Below are positions 18,507 to 28,545 of a stretch of DNA of 64,000 nucleotides, one piece after another (within the stretch, counting starts at the first letter, position 1; each line of letters begins with the position of its first letter). A program made the position numbers and the translations under genes. The stretch lies in assembly GCA_036504445.1 (NCBI GenBank), contig DASXVE010000020.1:1-64000 (forward strand), written 5' to 3'. The notes under the pieces were generated by a model. The model searched no databases. It had not been told where the DNA came from and saw nothing but the letters and a program-made list of their open reading frames with translations. The DNA comes from Candidatus Aquicultor sp. (GTDB taxonomy: Bacteria; Actinomycetota; Aquicultoria; Aquicultorales; Aquicultoraceae).

Positions 18507-19945
18507 CTACCAACACCTACCTTCACATTTCTAAACCGGGCCGGCGCCGCACCGTGTGCGACATGAGCGATTTGCGTAGGCTCGCCTTTGCCGCAGTTGG
18601 CCAAGCCCCAAACTTTCCACTCGTCAGGGCCGGCGATTGCATCGCATGAATTCCAAAACTCCGGTGTAATACCGGTATAATTCGGGTTTTTCACCATAGC
18701 GCCGAGCTTGCCGTTTTTAATCTCCCAGCCTATCTGTGTGGCGAACTGGAAGTTGAGCCGCTTATCATCGATACTCCAGCTGCGATTGGTAGCAAGATAC
18801 AGCCCGTCCTTAACGTCGGCGATCATCTCTTCAAGCGATGAATTGCCCGGCAGTAAGTTTACGCTTGTCATGCGAATCAGCGGAATCCTATTCCAGCCGT
18901 CGGCCCGCATGCAGCCGTTACTCGTTTCAGCAAGGATTGGTCCGGTCTCGCGCGAGGTGAGATAATTTACAAAAATCCCGTTTCGCACAATATCAAATCG
19001 TTGTGCCGGTATGCCCTCGTCATCATAACCAAAGGTGCCGAGTGCGCTCGGAATTGTCGCGTCGGAGTTAATATTAACAATGGGGGAGCCGTATTGAAGT
19101 TCCCGCAGCTTATCAATCGTAACAAAACTCGTGCCGGCGTAGCTTGCTTCCATGCCGAGTACGCGGTCGAATTCAGCCGGATGCCCGCACGATTCATGTA
19201 CTTGAAGCGCGAGCTGGCTTCCGTCCAAGATAACGGTAAATTCGCCGCTCGGGCACTCTTTTGCCTTAAGCAGCGCGGCCGCCTCTTCGCCGATTCGCTG
19301 TGCGTGATCTGCCAGGTGCAAATTCATAATGAACTCATAACCGGAAGTCGCCGTATCACCCCCGTGCGAGTTTGGGTAGGAGCGCTCTTGAATCTCGCCG
19401 CCCGCTATCGCTATGGCGTCAAGGGCGGCTCCCGACTCGGTAATATACTGTTCGATGTAGCTTCCATCGAGGCTGGCGAAAATCTTATGCTGCTTTGATA
19501 TATCCATAGAAGCGGTTGCGATGGCCACGCCGGGTGTTTTTCGAACCGCCTCTTCAGCGGCGCTGAGCAGCGTGAGCTTGTCTTCAAGGGATATGCTAAA
19601 CGGGTCGATTTCGATCGGTGTACGGTAGGTATCCTGAATTACCGGAGCGGGGGCGAGCACCACGTTTTCCTTCTTAATTAGCGCGCTTGCCTTGGCGATA
19701 TCAACCGCGAGGCGGGCGACACGTTCGATCTCTTGCTTCTCAACGCGGAAACTGCCGGCAAATCCCCAGGCGCCGTCGGCGATGACCCGCACGCCGAACC
19801 CGTAATTGGTCGAGGTGCTCGCGTCTTCGACACGCCCGTTTTTTATCGAGATCGATTCGCTTTGCTCCTCGATAATCCGGATATCCGCATAGGTTGCGCC
19901 GTAGGTCTTAGCGACGTCGAGCGCGAGAGAGGTTAAATCCTTCAT
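18503..19945 (-). CDS. tldD: TldD-family metalloprotease subunit
   Basis: Catalytic zinc subunit of the TldD/TldE protease. The HExxxH motif is H250-E251-x3-H255 (HESCGHPAEFD). The third ligand should be the cysteine in the C-terminal half (SNGCMRADGW region). The 480 residues match the family. The ATG at 19945 is preceded by AGGAAGGTGG. First gene of the tldD-tldE operon on the minus strand. The substrate is not evident from context. Confidence 0.94.
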   Translation of the reverse strand: MKDLTSLALDVAKTYGATYADIRIIEEQSESISIKNGRVEDASTSTNYGFGVRVIADGAWGFAGSFRVEKQEIERVARLAVDIAKASALIKKENVVLAPAPVIQDTYRTPIEIDPFSISLEDKLTLLSAAEEAVRKTPGVAIATASMDISKQHKIFASLDGSYIEQYITESGAALDAIAIAGGEIQERSYPNSHGGDTATSGYEFIMNLHLADHAQRIGEEAAALLKAKECPSGEFTVILDGSQLALQVHESCGHPAEFDRVLGMEASYAGTSFVTIDKLRELQYGSPIVNINSDATIPSALGTFGYDDEGIPAQRFDIVRNGIFVNYLTSRETGPILAETSNGCMRADGWNRIPLIRMTSVNLLPGNSSLEEMIADVKDGLYLATNRSWSIDDKRLNFQFATQIGWEIKNGKLGAMVKNPNYTGITPEFWNSCDAIAGPDEWKVWGLANCGKGEPTQIAHVAHGAAPARFRNVKVGVGR

Positions 19946-20056
19946 CCACCTTCCTCCTTCAACATTAACGTTACTAGGATTCCCAAAAATGTCCCCGCTT
20001 AAGCACGTTTACCAACTGCCCGCAGGGAAAGGGAAAAGGGTATTGCTATAGATACT

Positions 20057-20083
20057 TAAAAGGGCGCTTTAAGCGCCCTTTAT
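20057..20083 (-). terminator. Terminator of the NlpC/P60 gene
   Basis: Stem AAAGGGCGC/GCGCCCTTT around 20059-20081. On the minus strand it is followed by TTTTAAG. It lies about 70 bases past the stop of the hydrolase gene at 20152. Confidence 0.8.
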
Positions 20084-20151
20084 TTGCATAATACCACAAG
20101 ACTTAAAGTGGTGAATAACCTGTATGAAATTGCGCGCCCTCGGCTATAAGC

Positions 20152-21438
20152 TTATGGGAGCGAAGGCGCCGGCAGGATACTGATGATCCGGCGTGAGCAG
20201 TTATAGTCATGGCGATCGGCTAGTTTGCTGATCTTTACGACGTCGTTGCGCTTCGGCGCGTGGATGTAATAGCCCTCGCCGAGGTAGATACCGACATGAT
20301 GGATCGGGCTACCGAAGAAGACCAGGTCGCCTGATTGCAAGCCGCTGTATTCCACCGCGATACCGACCTTAACTTGCTCGCCTGTATAGTGATAGAGCTG
20401 GATACCGAACTTGGCAAAGACGACTTTTACCAGACCCGAGCAATCGAGACCGACATCCGGGTTTTCGCCGCCCCACACGTATGGAATACCGAGGTATTTG
20501 ATCGCTTCGAAAGCGACTGTGCCGGGCTGTACGGCAATGCGACCGCTTTGATTCTGGGCCGGCTGGGTTTGCTGTGGCTGCGCGGGATCATTTGTATTCG
20601 TAGGTGCCGGGGTCGGCTCGTTTACCGGCTGGGTCAACTTCTGAACGACCGTAGCCTGCTCCTGCTGGCGCTTTGCTTCTTCTTGGGCGAGTATCTGTTT
20701 TGTCGGGGCGTCGATGCTAGCCAAGAGAGCGGTCTCTTGCCGCATTTTATCCTCGATAGCTTTCTTGCGGCTTTCGAGTTGTACTGTGATATCTTTTTGC
20801 TGGTTGTAAAGTTGATCGAGAGAGTTCTTGGTTTCCTCGACCTTCATTTTCTGATCGTGCAATTTCCCGAGAAGCTCAGCATCTTGCTCACCGATCTTCA
20901 TCAGCAAGCTCAAGCGCGTGAACAGCTCTGAAAAACTGGCGTTATCAAGAATCGCCTCAACCGGCTCCATATCACCGTGTTTGTAGATGTTGGAGAGGCG
21001 CTCGTTGAGAACCTGGCGCTGTGCTTCAAGCTCAGCCTCGAACCAGCGCAATTTATCGCGCGTCTCGGTAAGGTTTGTTTGAATCGTTGCCAGCTTTGTA
21101 TTTTCTGCAAAATATTCGGTATTGAGTTGCTCGAGCTCATTGCCGAGTAAGTCAAGTTCTTGTCTGATTCTCTGAGCTTGAGCCTGCCTGACAGCCGTAT
21201 CGGCGTCGGCAAGCGCTTGTTCTAGCGTAGGTACAGCTGGTATAGCGCCGACGGCATCTGGGGCCGCCGTAGTTGCGGTCGCTGTAGAATCCGAGTTCGA
21301 TTGAGTTGATGAAGCTGCGTTAGTTGTTGCTTGTGTATCTGTAACTGCATTAGGTGCTGCTATAGCTATTACTGGTGCTACCAGGACATACAGCATCAAG
21401 ACCGCGAGAACAACATTAACAGTCTTGTAGTGAAACAA
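20152..21438 (-). CDS. Secreted NlpC/P60 endopeptidase with N-terminal coiled coil
   Basis: Peptidoglycan D,L-endopeptidase of the RipA/PcsB style. The start is TTG 21438 after AGGAGGAG. A signal peptide lies at residues 1-28, a Thr/Ser/Ala-rich linker at 30-70 and a long coiled coil at 72-265. A Pro/Gln-rich hinge (270-300) precedes the NlpC/P60 domain at about 303-410. The catalytic residues are C333 in LDCSGLV, H381 in HHVGIY and H393 in YIHAPK. PcsB-type coiled coils let FtsEX-like partners regulate such enzymes; that link is only inferred here. Single-gene transcript. Confidence 0.93.
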   Translation of the reverse strand: MFHYKTVNVVLAVLMLYVLVAPVIAIAAPNAVTDTQATTNAASSTQSNSDSTATATTAAPDAVGAIPAVPTLEQALADADTAVRQAQAQRIRQELDLLGNELEQLNTEYFAENTKLATIQTNLTETRDKLRWFEAELEAQRQVLNERLSNIYKHGDMEPVEAILDNASFSELFTRLSLLMKIGEQDAELLGKLHDQKMKVEETKNSLDQLYNQQKDITVQLESRKKAIEDKMRQETALLASIDAPTKQILAQEEAKRQQEQATVVQKLTQPVNEPTPAPTNTNDPAQPQQTQPAQNQSGRIAVQPGTVAFEAIKYLGIPYVWGGENPDVGLDCSGLVKVVFAKFGIQLYHYTGEQVKVGIAVEYSGLQSGDLVFFGSPIHHVGIYLGEGYYIHAPKRNDVVKISKLADRHDYNCSRRIISILPAPSLP

Positions 21439-21604
21439 TAGACTCCTCCTGAGTGCTTGTATAACAAGATATTACCATATAATACCAGCGATTGCCAGCA
21501 TTATTAGAAACCACTACAGTACTACAGTATATAACTGCCGTGTTGTTTTTGCAATGAAAACAGATGTGTGTTATTATGATTTAGCCGCACAGACGGCACA
21601 ACGG

Positions 21605-21674
<70 letters not shown>

Positions 21675-21678
<4 letters not shown>

Positions 21679-21760
21679 CACAGTTTTATAGCTTGAAAAA
21701 ACGCCTCTGGGAAGGCGTTTTTTCATTTTGGAAAATGATAACCCGGGAGAGGATTTGAAC
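21675..21760 (+). repeat. Island repeat R0 (tRNA-fMet 3' end, terminator, opposing tRNA-like fragment)
   Basis: Starts in the last bases of tRNA-fMet (GCTACACAGTTTT). It includes the terminator stem AAAAAACGCCT/AGGCGTTTTTT at 21696-21723 and ends in GATAACCCGGGAGAGGATTTGAAC. Read on the minus strand, that end resembles a T loop (GTTCAAAT) plus 3' acceptor strand of another tRNA. Copies recur as R2 (28231-28314) and R3 (30064-30148), and the GCTACA core recurs in R1 (23227). Confidence 0.75.
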
Positions 21761-21916
21761 TTTGGTCTTTTCGAGCTGCTGTCTGTGTTCAAATCCCAGG
21801 ATTCACTTAAATGATACATATGTTCATTCTAATGAATTTACCCCTCTGTTCAGTTCGAACGGTTGATGTTTCTGAATTACTAAAACAGTCAAGGCTTATG
21901 CCGGGAATAAATCCTC

Positions 21917-22030
21917 TTGAGTTATTCTAAATAAGTGATATAAATGAGAATAACTTAGTTCACTATTCTAAAATAGTGTCGATAATTAGATTAAAGAAAA
22001 AACACTATTCTAATGTCCTAGAACAGTGTT
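21917..22030 (+). promoter_or_regulatory. Promoter and three palindromic operators of the Fic gene
   Basis: A likely promoter is TTGAGT (21917-21922) and TATAAA (21939-21944), 16 bases apart. Three inverted repeats share the half-site TATTCTA or its complement. Site A is GTTATTCT at 21921 with AGAATAAC at 21947. Site B is CACTATT-CTAA-AATAGTG at 21961-21978. Site C has 12-base arms at 22001-22012 and 22019-22030 with one mismatch. Site C ends at the ribosome site, so binding there should block expression. Confidence 0.65.
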
Positions 22031-22043
22031 AAAAGGAGATTTC

Positions 22044-23138
22044 ATGGCCAGAGCACCATTCATACCACCAAAACTACCCCCAAAATTAGATTATAATGCG
22101 TTTATCAAGGAGATAAGTTCAGCCAACCGTGCGCTTGGCGAACTCAATGGTCTGCTAGTCAACATTCCAAATCCCGATCTATTAACTTCACCTCTGCTTA
22201 CGAAAGAGGCGGTCTTAAGCTCACGGATAGAGGGCACGCAGGCTTCTCTTGAAGATGTTCTCAAATACGAGGCAGAAGATAAATCTTCAGAAGTTGATGA
22301 GAAGGAAAAAGATATTCGAGAGATTATCAATTACCGTCAAGCAATGCGCTTGGCTATTGAAGAATTAGAAAAGCGACCGATAAGCGAAAATCTGATTAAG
22401 AAACTGCATTATGTTTTACTTGATTCCGTCAGAGGAGCTAGAAAAGATAGAGGCAATATCAGAACAACACAAGTATTTATCAGTTCTCCTGGGGCTTCTA
22501 TAGAGGAAGCAACGTATATAGCGCCGCCAGCCACTGAAATATCGTCCCTATTGAGCGGTTGGGAAACTTACATTAATTCAGATAAAGAACAAGATCCAAT
22601 TGTGCAAATCGGCTTAGCACATTACCAGTTTGAAGCTATTCATCCGTTTTTAGATGGAAACGGTAGGATCGGCCGACTTTTAATTCCTCTATTCTTGTAT
22701 CAAAGAGGGCTCTTATCATATCCGCTTCTTTATATCAGTGAATATTTTGAAGAGAATCGTAAGACTTACTACGAACTCTTAAACAATGTAAGTAGTAATG
22801 AGGACTGGAATAGTTGGTTGAAGTTCTTTCTAAACGCCATAACTACCGAATCACTAAAGACAAAAGTTACAGTAATGAGCATTCTTGATCTTTATAACAG
22901 CCTTAAAACCGAGATTACCTCGATTAATTCGATTTATGCACAGAGCTTGCTAGATATTATCTTTATCACACCGATAGTATCTTTTGCCAGCATTAAAGGG
23001 CATTTGAAGGCTGCAAGTAATCAGACAATCTATAACCTCTTAGCTAAGTTTGAGAAAGCTGGTATCCTGCAAGAGATATCCGGAAAACAAAGAGATAGGG
23101 TTTACGTATTCAATAGTCTCATTGAAATTCTTAAGTAA
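22044..23138 (+). CDS. Fic-family protein with N-terminal inhibitory helix and C-terminal winged helix
   Basis: Fic proteins transfer AMP or other phosphate-containing groups to target proteins. The start ATG 22044 follows AAAGGAG, giving 364 residues; a GTG at 22026 is in frame but overlaps the ribosome site. The catalytic loop HPFLDGNGRIGR is complete at residues 200-211. SSRIEGT at 59-65 is the inhibitory alpha-helix motif of intramolecularly inhibited (class II) Fic enzymes. Residues about 290-364 look like a winged-helix domain (IVSFASIKGHLKAASNQTIYNLLAKFEKAG) and probably bind the palindromes upstream. Sole gene of cassette 1 of the island; AT-richer than the chromosomal genes before it. 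Confidence 0.92.
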   Translation: MARAPFIPPKLPPKLDYNAFIKEISSANRALGELNGLLVNIPNPDLLTSPLLTKEAVLSSRIEGTQASLEDVLKYEAEDKSSEVDEKEKDIREIINYRQAMRLAIEELEKRPISENLIKKLHYVLLDSVRGARKDRGNIRTTQVFISSPGASIEEATYIAPPATEISSLLSGWETYINSDKEQDPIVQIGLAHYQFEAIHPFLDGNGRIGRLLIPLFLYQRGLLSYPLLYISEYFEENRKTYYELLNNVSSNEDWNSWLKFFLNAITTESLKTKVTVMSILDLYNSLKTEITSINSIYAQSLLDIIFITPIVSFASIKGHLKAASNQTIYNLLAKFEKAGILQEISGKQRDRVYVFNSLIEILK

Positions 23139-23158
23139 GCAAGACCGATTTTCACTTC

Positions 23159-23267
23159 AGAGCTTCTCAAAATAATCGGTTAGTTTATCTATCAGCTCTT
23201 TCTGGCTCGAATAGTGTTGGATTAGGGCTACAAAACTGGTAGATTATGGCTTTGCAAAGCCATAATC
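23159..23267. repeat. Island repeat R1 with adjoining perfect hairpin
   Basis: Bases 23159-23232 share the left part of R2 and R3 (AGCTTCTCAAAATAATC, GCTCTTTCTGGCTCGAATAG, GCTACA). On the minus strand this part reads as a protein C-terminus ending QKELIDKLTDYFEKL and a stop. The terminator part of R0 is replaced by a different perfect 12-bp hairpin, GATTATGGCTTT-GC-AAAGCCATAATC (23242-23267), with TTCTTT after it. It divides the Fic cassette from the AbiE/TOTE cassette. Confidence 0.7.
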
Positions 23268-23403
23268 TTCTTTATTTTAAGCGCTTTTTGTTCAATAAAA
23301 GGTGTTAATGAAAGCGGGTTAATATCAATAGCAACAAGCGAGAACGGTGCGAACAGGCGTTTGCAACGAAACATAATAATTAGCTTTAGACGAACAAAAC
23401 ACT

Positions 23404-23449
23404 TGACGAAAATAATAAATAGTTCATAATTGGTGACACAATAAACTAC
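23404..23449 (+). promoter_or_regulatory. Promoter and possible operator of the AbiE operon
   Basis: TTGACG (23404-23409) and CATAAT (23426-23431), spaced by 16 bases. The -10 region lies in an imperfect inverted repeat, TAGTTCAT (23421-23428) and ATAAACTA (23442-23449), 7 of 8 complementary. AbiEi proteins are known to repress their own operon from such repeats. 23268-23403 shows nothing else that I can assign. Confidence 0.45.
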
Positions 23450-23468
23450 TATTGATGAAGGAGTTATC

Positions 23469-24383
23469 ATGGCTGTCGAAAGCCAAACACTAGGAAAACT
23501 TGGTTCGAAATTACTTAGAGGCCTAAGTACAGAAAATAAAACCGTGTTTTCTTTAAGAGATGCCCAAGAATTATTACCCGATAAGAGCGGTACTTCTGTC
23601 AAGCAGCTTTTAAGTCGTCTTGTCAGGTCTGGTTGGCTCATCCGCTTAAAAAGAGGTCATTACTTAATAGTTCCTCTTGAGGCAGAATCACCGGATTTAT
23701 GGAGTGAGGATTCTTTCGTGTTGGCTTCTGCTAGTGTGGCGGGGTCTATGGCTATATCAGCTAGGGCTCATATTGCGAGTCTTGAAGAATCTAACCATAA
23801 TCTTAAGCTGGAAATACAACCAAAAGAATATGCAGTTTCTTATTGGTCGGCCCTAAATTATTATGGGTATACTGAGCAAATACCAAGAACCGTTTTTATC
23901 AGTACACCCAAGAGAGAGACCTCAACTTCCCTAGAGCTTCTTAATATTCCATATCGCCTAATTTTTCTATCCCCTAAGAAGTTCTTTGGGGTTACGGCCG
24001 TATGGATTAATAATAAGCCAGTGCAGATAACCGATAAGGAGAAGACGATCGTTGATTGTTTTGACCGACCGAAGTTCTGTGGTGGAATTATTGAGGCAGC
24101 AAAGGGCCTCTCTGAAGGTATTAAAGATGGTGTTGATTTAAAAAGACTGACATCACATGCCCATCAAATAGGCAATAGCGCCGTATTTAAGCGCTTAGGA
24201 TTTTTAGCAGAATCCTTAAGGTTACCCGTTGATCCATGGTTGATCGAGTGGCAAAAGCACATATCTAAGGGCTATAGTCTACTTGATCCTACCCAACCAA
24301 AACGGGGTCGGTACAATGCAAAGTGGCATGTAATCGTAAATGTCGAAGACATCACAACAGCTGATGAGAGGGTAGTTGGATGA
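23469..24383 (+). CDS. AbiEi-like antitoxin (type IV toxin-antitoxin)
   Basis: 304-residue protein with an N-terminal winged helix (FSLRDAQELLPDKSGTSVKQLLSRLVRSGWLIRLKRGHYLI, residues 25-65). A C-terminal AbiEi-type domain follows (YWSALNYYGYTEQIPRTVFIST, KEKTIVDCFDRPKFCGGIIEAAKGL). The order wHTH then AbiEi-C, and the four-base ATGA overlap with a nucleotidyltransferase toxin, are the hallmark of the AbiE system. Such antitoxins repress transcription and neutralise the toxin without direct contact. ATG 23469 follows AAGGAG. Confidence 0.9.
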   Translation: MAVESQTLGKLGSKLLRGLSTENKTVFSLRDAQELLPDKSGTSVKQLLSRLVRSGWLIRLKRGHYLIVPLEAESPDLWSEDSFVLASASVAGSMAISARAHIASLEESNHNLKLEIQPKEYAVSYWSALNYYGYTEQIPRTVFISTPKRETSTSLELLNIPYRLIFLSPKKFFGVTAVWINNKPVQITDKEKTIVDCFDRPKFCGGIIEAAKGLSEGIKDGVDLKRLTSHAHQIGNSAVFKRLGFLAESLRLPVDPWLIEWQKHISKGYSLLDPTQPKRGRYNAKWHVIVNVEDITTADERVVG

Positions 24384-25225
24384 TACTAAAAGCCGAGGTC
24401 ACCAAGTTTGCCAGGACGTTAGACGTTGATCCGAACACAATAGAACGAGATTATGTCATCTCCTGGTTTCTAAGCGGTATCTATGCTGATGCGGTTCTTG
24501 CAGAAGCATTAGTTTTTAAAGGTGGCACTGCTCTTAGGAAAGTGTATTTTCCTAATTACCGCTTTTCTGAAGACCTTGATTTTACGGTTGCTATAAGCTC
24601 GGAACAGCTTACCAAAGAGATTCTTTATGAGAGACTACAAAATGTCGCTAGATCGGTTAGTGCTCTAAGCGGTATTAGTTTTAGCCTTGTTAGCTTCGAA
24701 AGAACTCGCGATGTGCTTGGAGAGGAGGCGTTTGCCAGTAAGGTTGCGTATGTGGGGCCAATGCAAAATAGGTCTAGCTCACCACCCAGAATTAAGTTGG
24801 ATATAACCTTTTACGAGGACGTTATCTTCCCAACAAACAAGTTATCGCTTATTCATGGCTATTCAGATGAGTATATGTGTGCTCGAGAAATCAGGGTCTA
24901 TGCTCTTGAGGAAATTGTTGCCGAGAAGCTTCGCTCCATACTACAAAGGAATAGGCCACGTGACATCTACGACCTCTGGAGCCTGTTATGCAAAAACACC
25001 CACGAGATAAACTTGTGCGAGCTTGTTCGTGGCTTTTATAAGAAATGCGAGCATAAAAAAGTCGCTTTTACGGGGATAAATGATTTCTTTACCCCTGAAA
25101 GGCTCGATTCTCATGCTAATGCTTGGGAGAAAACCCTTTGCCACCAGCTAGCTGAACTCCCAAATTTTAAGGACGTCATTAATGATCTGAAAACTAAAAT
25201 AGTTGAGCTATTTGATCTCAAATGA
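24380..25225 (+). CDS. AbiEii-like nucleotidyltransferase toxin
   Basis: 281-residue DUF1814 toxin of the DNA polymerase beta superfamily. Members inactivate tRNA or other targets by adding nucleotides, and act in abortive infection. The active-site signature is FKGGTALRK (46-54) and RFSEDLDFTV (61-70). The catalytic-type EIVAEKLRSILQRNRPRDIYDLW lies near residue 175-200. Overlaps the antitoxin gene by four bases. Intact length suggests a functional system, presumably phage defence for the island. Confidence 0.92.
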   Translation: MILKAEVTKFARTLDVDPNTIERDYVISWFLSGIYADAVLAEALVFKGGTALRKVYFPNYRFSEDLDFTVAISSEQLTKEILYERLQNVARSVSALSGISFSLVSFERTRDVLGEEAFASKVAYVGPMQNRSSSPPRIKLDITFYEDVIFPTNKLSLIHGYSDEYMCAREIRVYALEEIVAEKLRSILQRNRPRDIYDLWSLLCKNTHEINLCELVRGFYKKCEHKKVAFTGINDFFTPERLDSHANAWEKTLCHQLAELPNFKDVINDLKTKIVELFDLK

Positions 25226-25288
25226 TTTAGAGTAGCAAACGCATATAGGGGCATTGCAAAAGATATGGGATTTCTCCGAAAGGGAAAT

Positions 25289-28179
25289 ATGGATTTGCAT
25301 GATGACCTTCGATCACAACTTGAGATAGCGCTGGCGGAAAATACCAGGCTTCGTGACGAGAATTGCCGCCTGAGGGAACAGCTTGGATTGCCGACAGTGG
25401 TGGTCAAATCAGCACAAACTACAGCTTTTGCAACCGCTCAGGCTCCTAGCGTCATAAAGAACCCTTCGACTCCCGATGCCAAAGTAGCTTTATTTAAAAG
25501 TCTTTTTAGGGGACGTGAAGATGTTTTTGCCATGCGCTGGGAAGGAAGAAGTGGTAAATTGGCTATTCACCTGCTTGCCTTCATGAGTGGGACAGACAAC
25601 TATGCGCAAAGCCGAGAATAAAGTGTGCGGAATGCAAGAACCGTGAACTTCGAGCGGTTACGGATGAAGTCATTAGCAATCATCTGTCGGGAAAACATAC
25701 GGTAGGGATTTACCCGCTTTTGTTAGACGAGACCTGTTGGTTTCTTGCGATCGATTTCGATAAAGTCGCTTGGAGGGACGATGTTGAGGCTTTTGCGCTG
25801 GCTTGCAAAGAGGTAAAAATCCCTGCAGCAATCGAGCGTTCCCGGTCCGGAGAGGGTGCTCATGTATGGGTTTTCTTTAATCGGCCGATTTCCGCATCGC
25901 TCGCGCGCAAACTCGGGTGCGCGCTGTTGACACGAACAATGGAAAAGCGACATCAGCTCGGCCTTGATTCATATGACCGTTTGTTTCCCAATCAGGATAC
26001 CATGCCTAAAGGCGGTTTTGGGAATCTGATAGCACTTCCACTACAGCTTGAGGCCAAGAAGAATGGGAACAGCTTATTCCTTGATGCGAATTTTGAGCCA
26101 TATGCCGACCAGTGGTCGTTTCTGTCGAGCATTGATCGGATAGCAGCCGATGACGTTGGTCGGATTATAAAAGAATTGGTCTCGGATGGTGATGCTATTG
26201 GTGTACGGGCGAGTTTTCCAGAGGAGGCCGATGATAAACCATGGGCTCTTCCACCTTCAGGCGTAAGACAGCTTAAGTTAACTGACGGCCAGCTTCCAGA
26301 CAGTGTTTGCATAGTTTTAAGTAACTTGATTTATATTGAAAAATGTGGACTTCCTCCCGCCATGGTTAACCGCCTGGTGAGCCTGACGGCATTTCAAAAT
26401 CCTGAATTTTATAAAGCCCAAGCGATGCGTCTATCAACGTTTGGCAAACCGAGGATAATAAGTTGTGCTGACGATTTCGACAACTACATCGGGCTTCCTC
26501 GTGGTTGTTTAGGCGACGTGCTGGAAACGTTAGCCGAGCATGGCGTTATGGCGGAGTTACTTGACGAGCGTTTTGCCGGAAACCACATTGATGCAGGATT
26601 TCACGGTGAGCTAACCCCTTTGCAGCAAGAAGCATCCAACGCAGTATTGGCGCACGACATAGGGGTTATTAGCGCTGAAACTGCGTTCGGCAAGACAGTT
26701 ATCGGGGCGTGGCTTATCGCTGAGAGAGAGGTCAATACGCTCGTTTTAGTTCATCGGCGGCAATTAATGAACCAGTGGCGGGAGAGATTGGCGACTTTTC
26801 TTAACCGATCACCGAAAGAGATCGGCCTTATCGGTGGCGGTAAAGTCAAACCGACTGGCGTAATTGACATCGGGATCATCCAGTCCTTGAACTTCAAGGG
26901 TCAGATTAAAGATCTCATTGCTGATTACGGCCAGGTTATCGTAGACGAGTGCCACCACATATCTGCCTTCAGCTTTGAACAAGTGCTAAAGCAGGCGAAG
27001 GCAAAATATGTAGTAGGGCTAACCGCAACACCTGTTCGCAAAGATGGCCATCAACCGATCATATTTATGCAGTGTGGGCCCATTCGTTTTCAGGTGAAGG
27101 CCAAAGAACAAGCAGAAATGAGGCCTTTTGCACACTATGTGATACCAAGGTTTACAGGTTTTAGAGCACCGACAGACAAAGACGAAAGAGAATTAACGAT
27201 TCAAGAAATCTATACCGAAATAGCTGGCAACGAGCTACGAAATCGGCAAATCATAGACGATGTCATAAAAAGTTACGAAAGCGGTAGGAGCTGTCTTGTT
27301 TTAACTGAACGAACTGCACATGTCGAACTGCTTGCAAAAAAGCTGAGTGAGAGAATCCCCGATGTAATAGCTTTAACCGGCGGCATGGGTGCCAAGGAAA
27401 CCAAGAAGATGTTGGCAAAGATATCTGAAACGCCGCTCGATAAACAGGTAACTTTAGTTGCTACAGGCAAATACATTGGCGAGGGCTTTGACGAGCCCCG
27501 TCTTGATACTCTGTTTTTAGCAATGCCTATTTCATGGAAAGGCACATTGCAGCAATACGCAGGCAGGCTGCACAGATTATACGAAAATAAAAATGAGGTG
27601 CAGATATACGATTATATAGATATCCACGTAAGGATGCTTGAAAAAATGTACAACAAAAGACTTAATGGTTATGCCTCAATCGGGTATAAAGTAAAAGGCG
27701 ACAGTATTGCCGTAGAGTCAATAGATATTATCTTTGACAAGAACAGCTTTTTACCAGTTTATAGCAACGACATTGTGAATGCTGCAAGAGAGGTTTTGAT
27801 AGTCAGTCCCTTCGTCACCAAAAGACGAGTTGCGCAAATGCTGCAATATTTTGGCGCTATGGTTGGCAGGCAGGTAGAAATAACCGTCATAACTAGGCCG
27901 GTCGAAGATTTTAAAGAGAAGGATAGAACGGTCTTAGAGCGCATTTTCGATGTGTTGAGGAATGCAGGTATCAATATAATGTTCAAATCAAATATACATC
28001 AGAAATTTGCAGTTATCGACCAAAGGATAGTATGGTATGGGAGTGTAAATCTTTTGAGCTTCGGGAACGCAGAAGAAAGCATAATGCGACTTGAAAGCCC
28101 CAATATATCACATGCACTAATGAAAAGCATCGAAGTTCACTCTATCTCCAGCGCCTCAAATCAAAGCTTCTCAAAATAA
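25289..28179 (+). pseudogene. TOTE-type primase-helicase-PLD nuclease gene broken by one frameshift
   Basis: Two adjoining frames form one gene. The N-terminal part (25289-25621) has a coiled coil (ENTRLRDENCRLREQLG), then FKSLFRGREDVFAMRWEGRSGK. After GGTAAAT at about 25555-25561 the homologous reading moves to another frame: GYSPACLHEW, a Cys cluster CAKPRIKCAECKNREL, and on into the main frame ending at 28179. A one-base loss (AAATTGGC where AAATCTGGC would be expected) explains it. Domains in order are an archaeo-eukaryotic primase with LAIDFDKVAW, an SF2 helicase with AETAFGKTVIG and IVDECHHIS, and a C-terminal PLD-type nuclease with HQKFAVID. The order matches TOTE conflict systems. An ATG at 25265 is a second possible start. 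Confidence 0.85.
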
Positions 28180-28314
28180 TCCCTTAACTTGTCTAACTGG
28201 TACTCGTAGTTCAAATAGTGGCTCATCGCGGCTACACAGTTTTAAGACCGAAAAACGCCTTTCCATAGGCGTTTTTTCATTTCGGGGAACGATGACCCGA
28301 CAAGGGATTTGAAC
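28165..28314. repeat. Island repeat R2
   Basis: The left part begins AGCTTCTCAAAATAATCCC, overlapping the last codons of the TOTE gene. The right part, 28231-28314, repeats R0: GCTACACAGTTTTA, stem AAAAACGCCT/AGGCGTTTTTT, GATGACCC and GGATTTGAAC. On the minus strand the left part encodes a C-terminus ending QLDKLRDYFEKL and stop. Bases 28315-28400 continue with weak tRNA-like similarity on the minus strand but form no proper cloverleaf. 28400-28540 shows nothing clear. Confidence 0.75.
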
Positions 28315-28545
28315 TGTAATATCTTTACCAGACATAGGTTTATAACCGCATACTCTTTAAGCCAGTTAGCACTAGATTCGCTATCAGTTCATCTCCGTTG
28401 TGTCGGACATCTTCTTTCACATAACCTTACGCGCCAAAACCGTCCAGCGCTTCAGTTTTTATCGACGCCTTGATTGGGCCCGCTTCTAATGGCCCAGGCC
28501 AAAGATTTTAGGGTTAGTCTTTGGAAACACAGGGTTTAGTTTGTA

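Noticed and set aside
28315-28400. Possible complete tRNA on the minus strand next to R2.
   Set aside because: Only a T loop, acceptor-like 3' strand and vague anticodon-like region are seen; the stems do not pair, so it is at most a degraded fragment.
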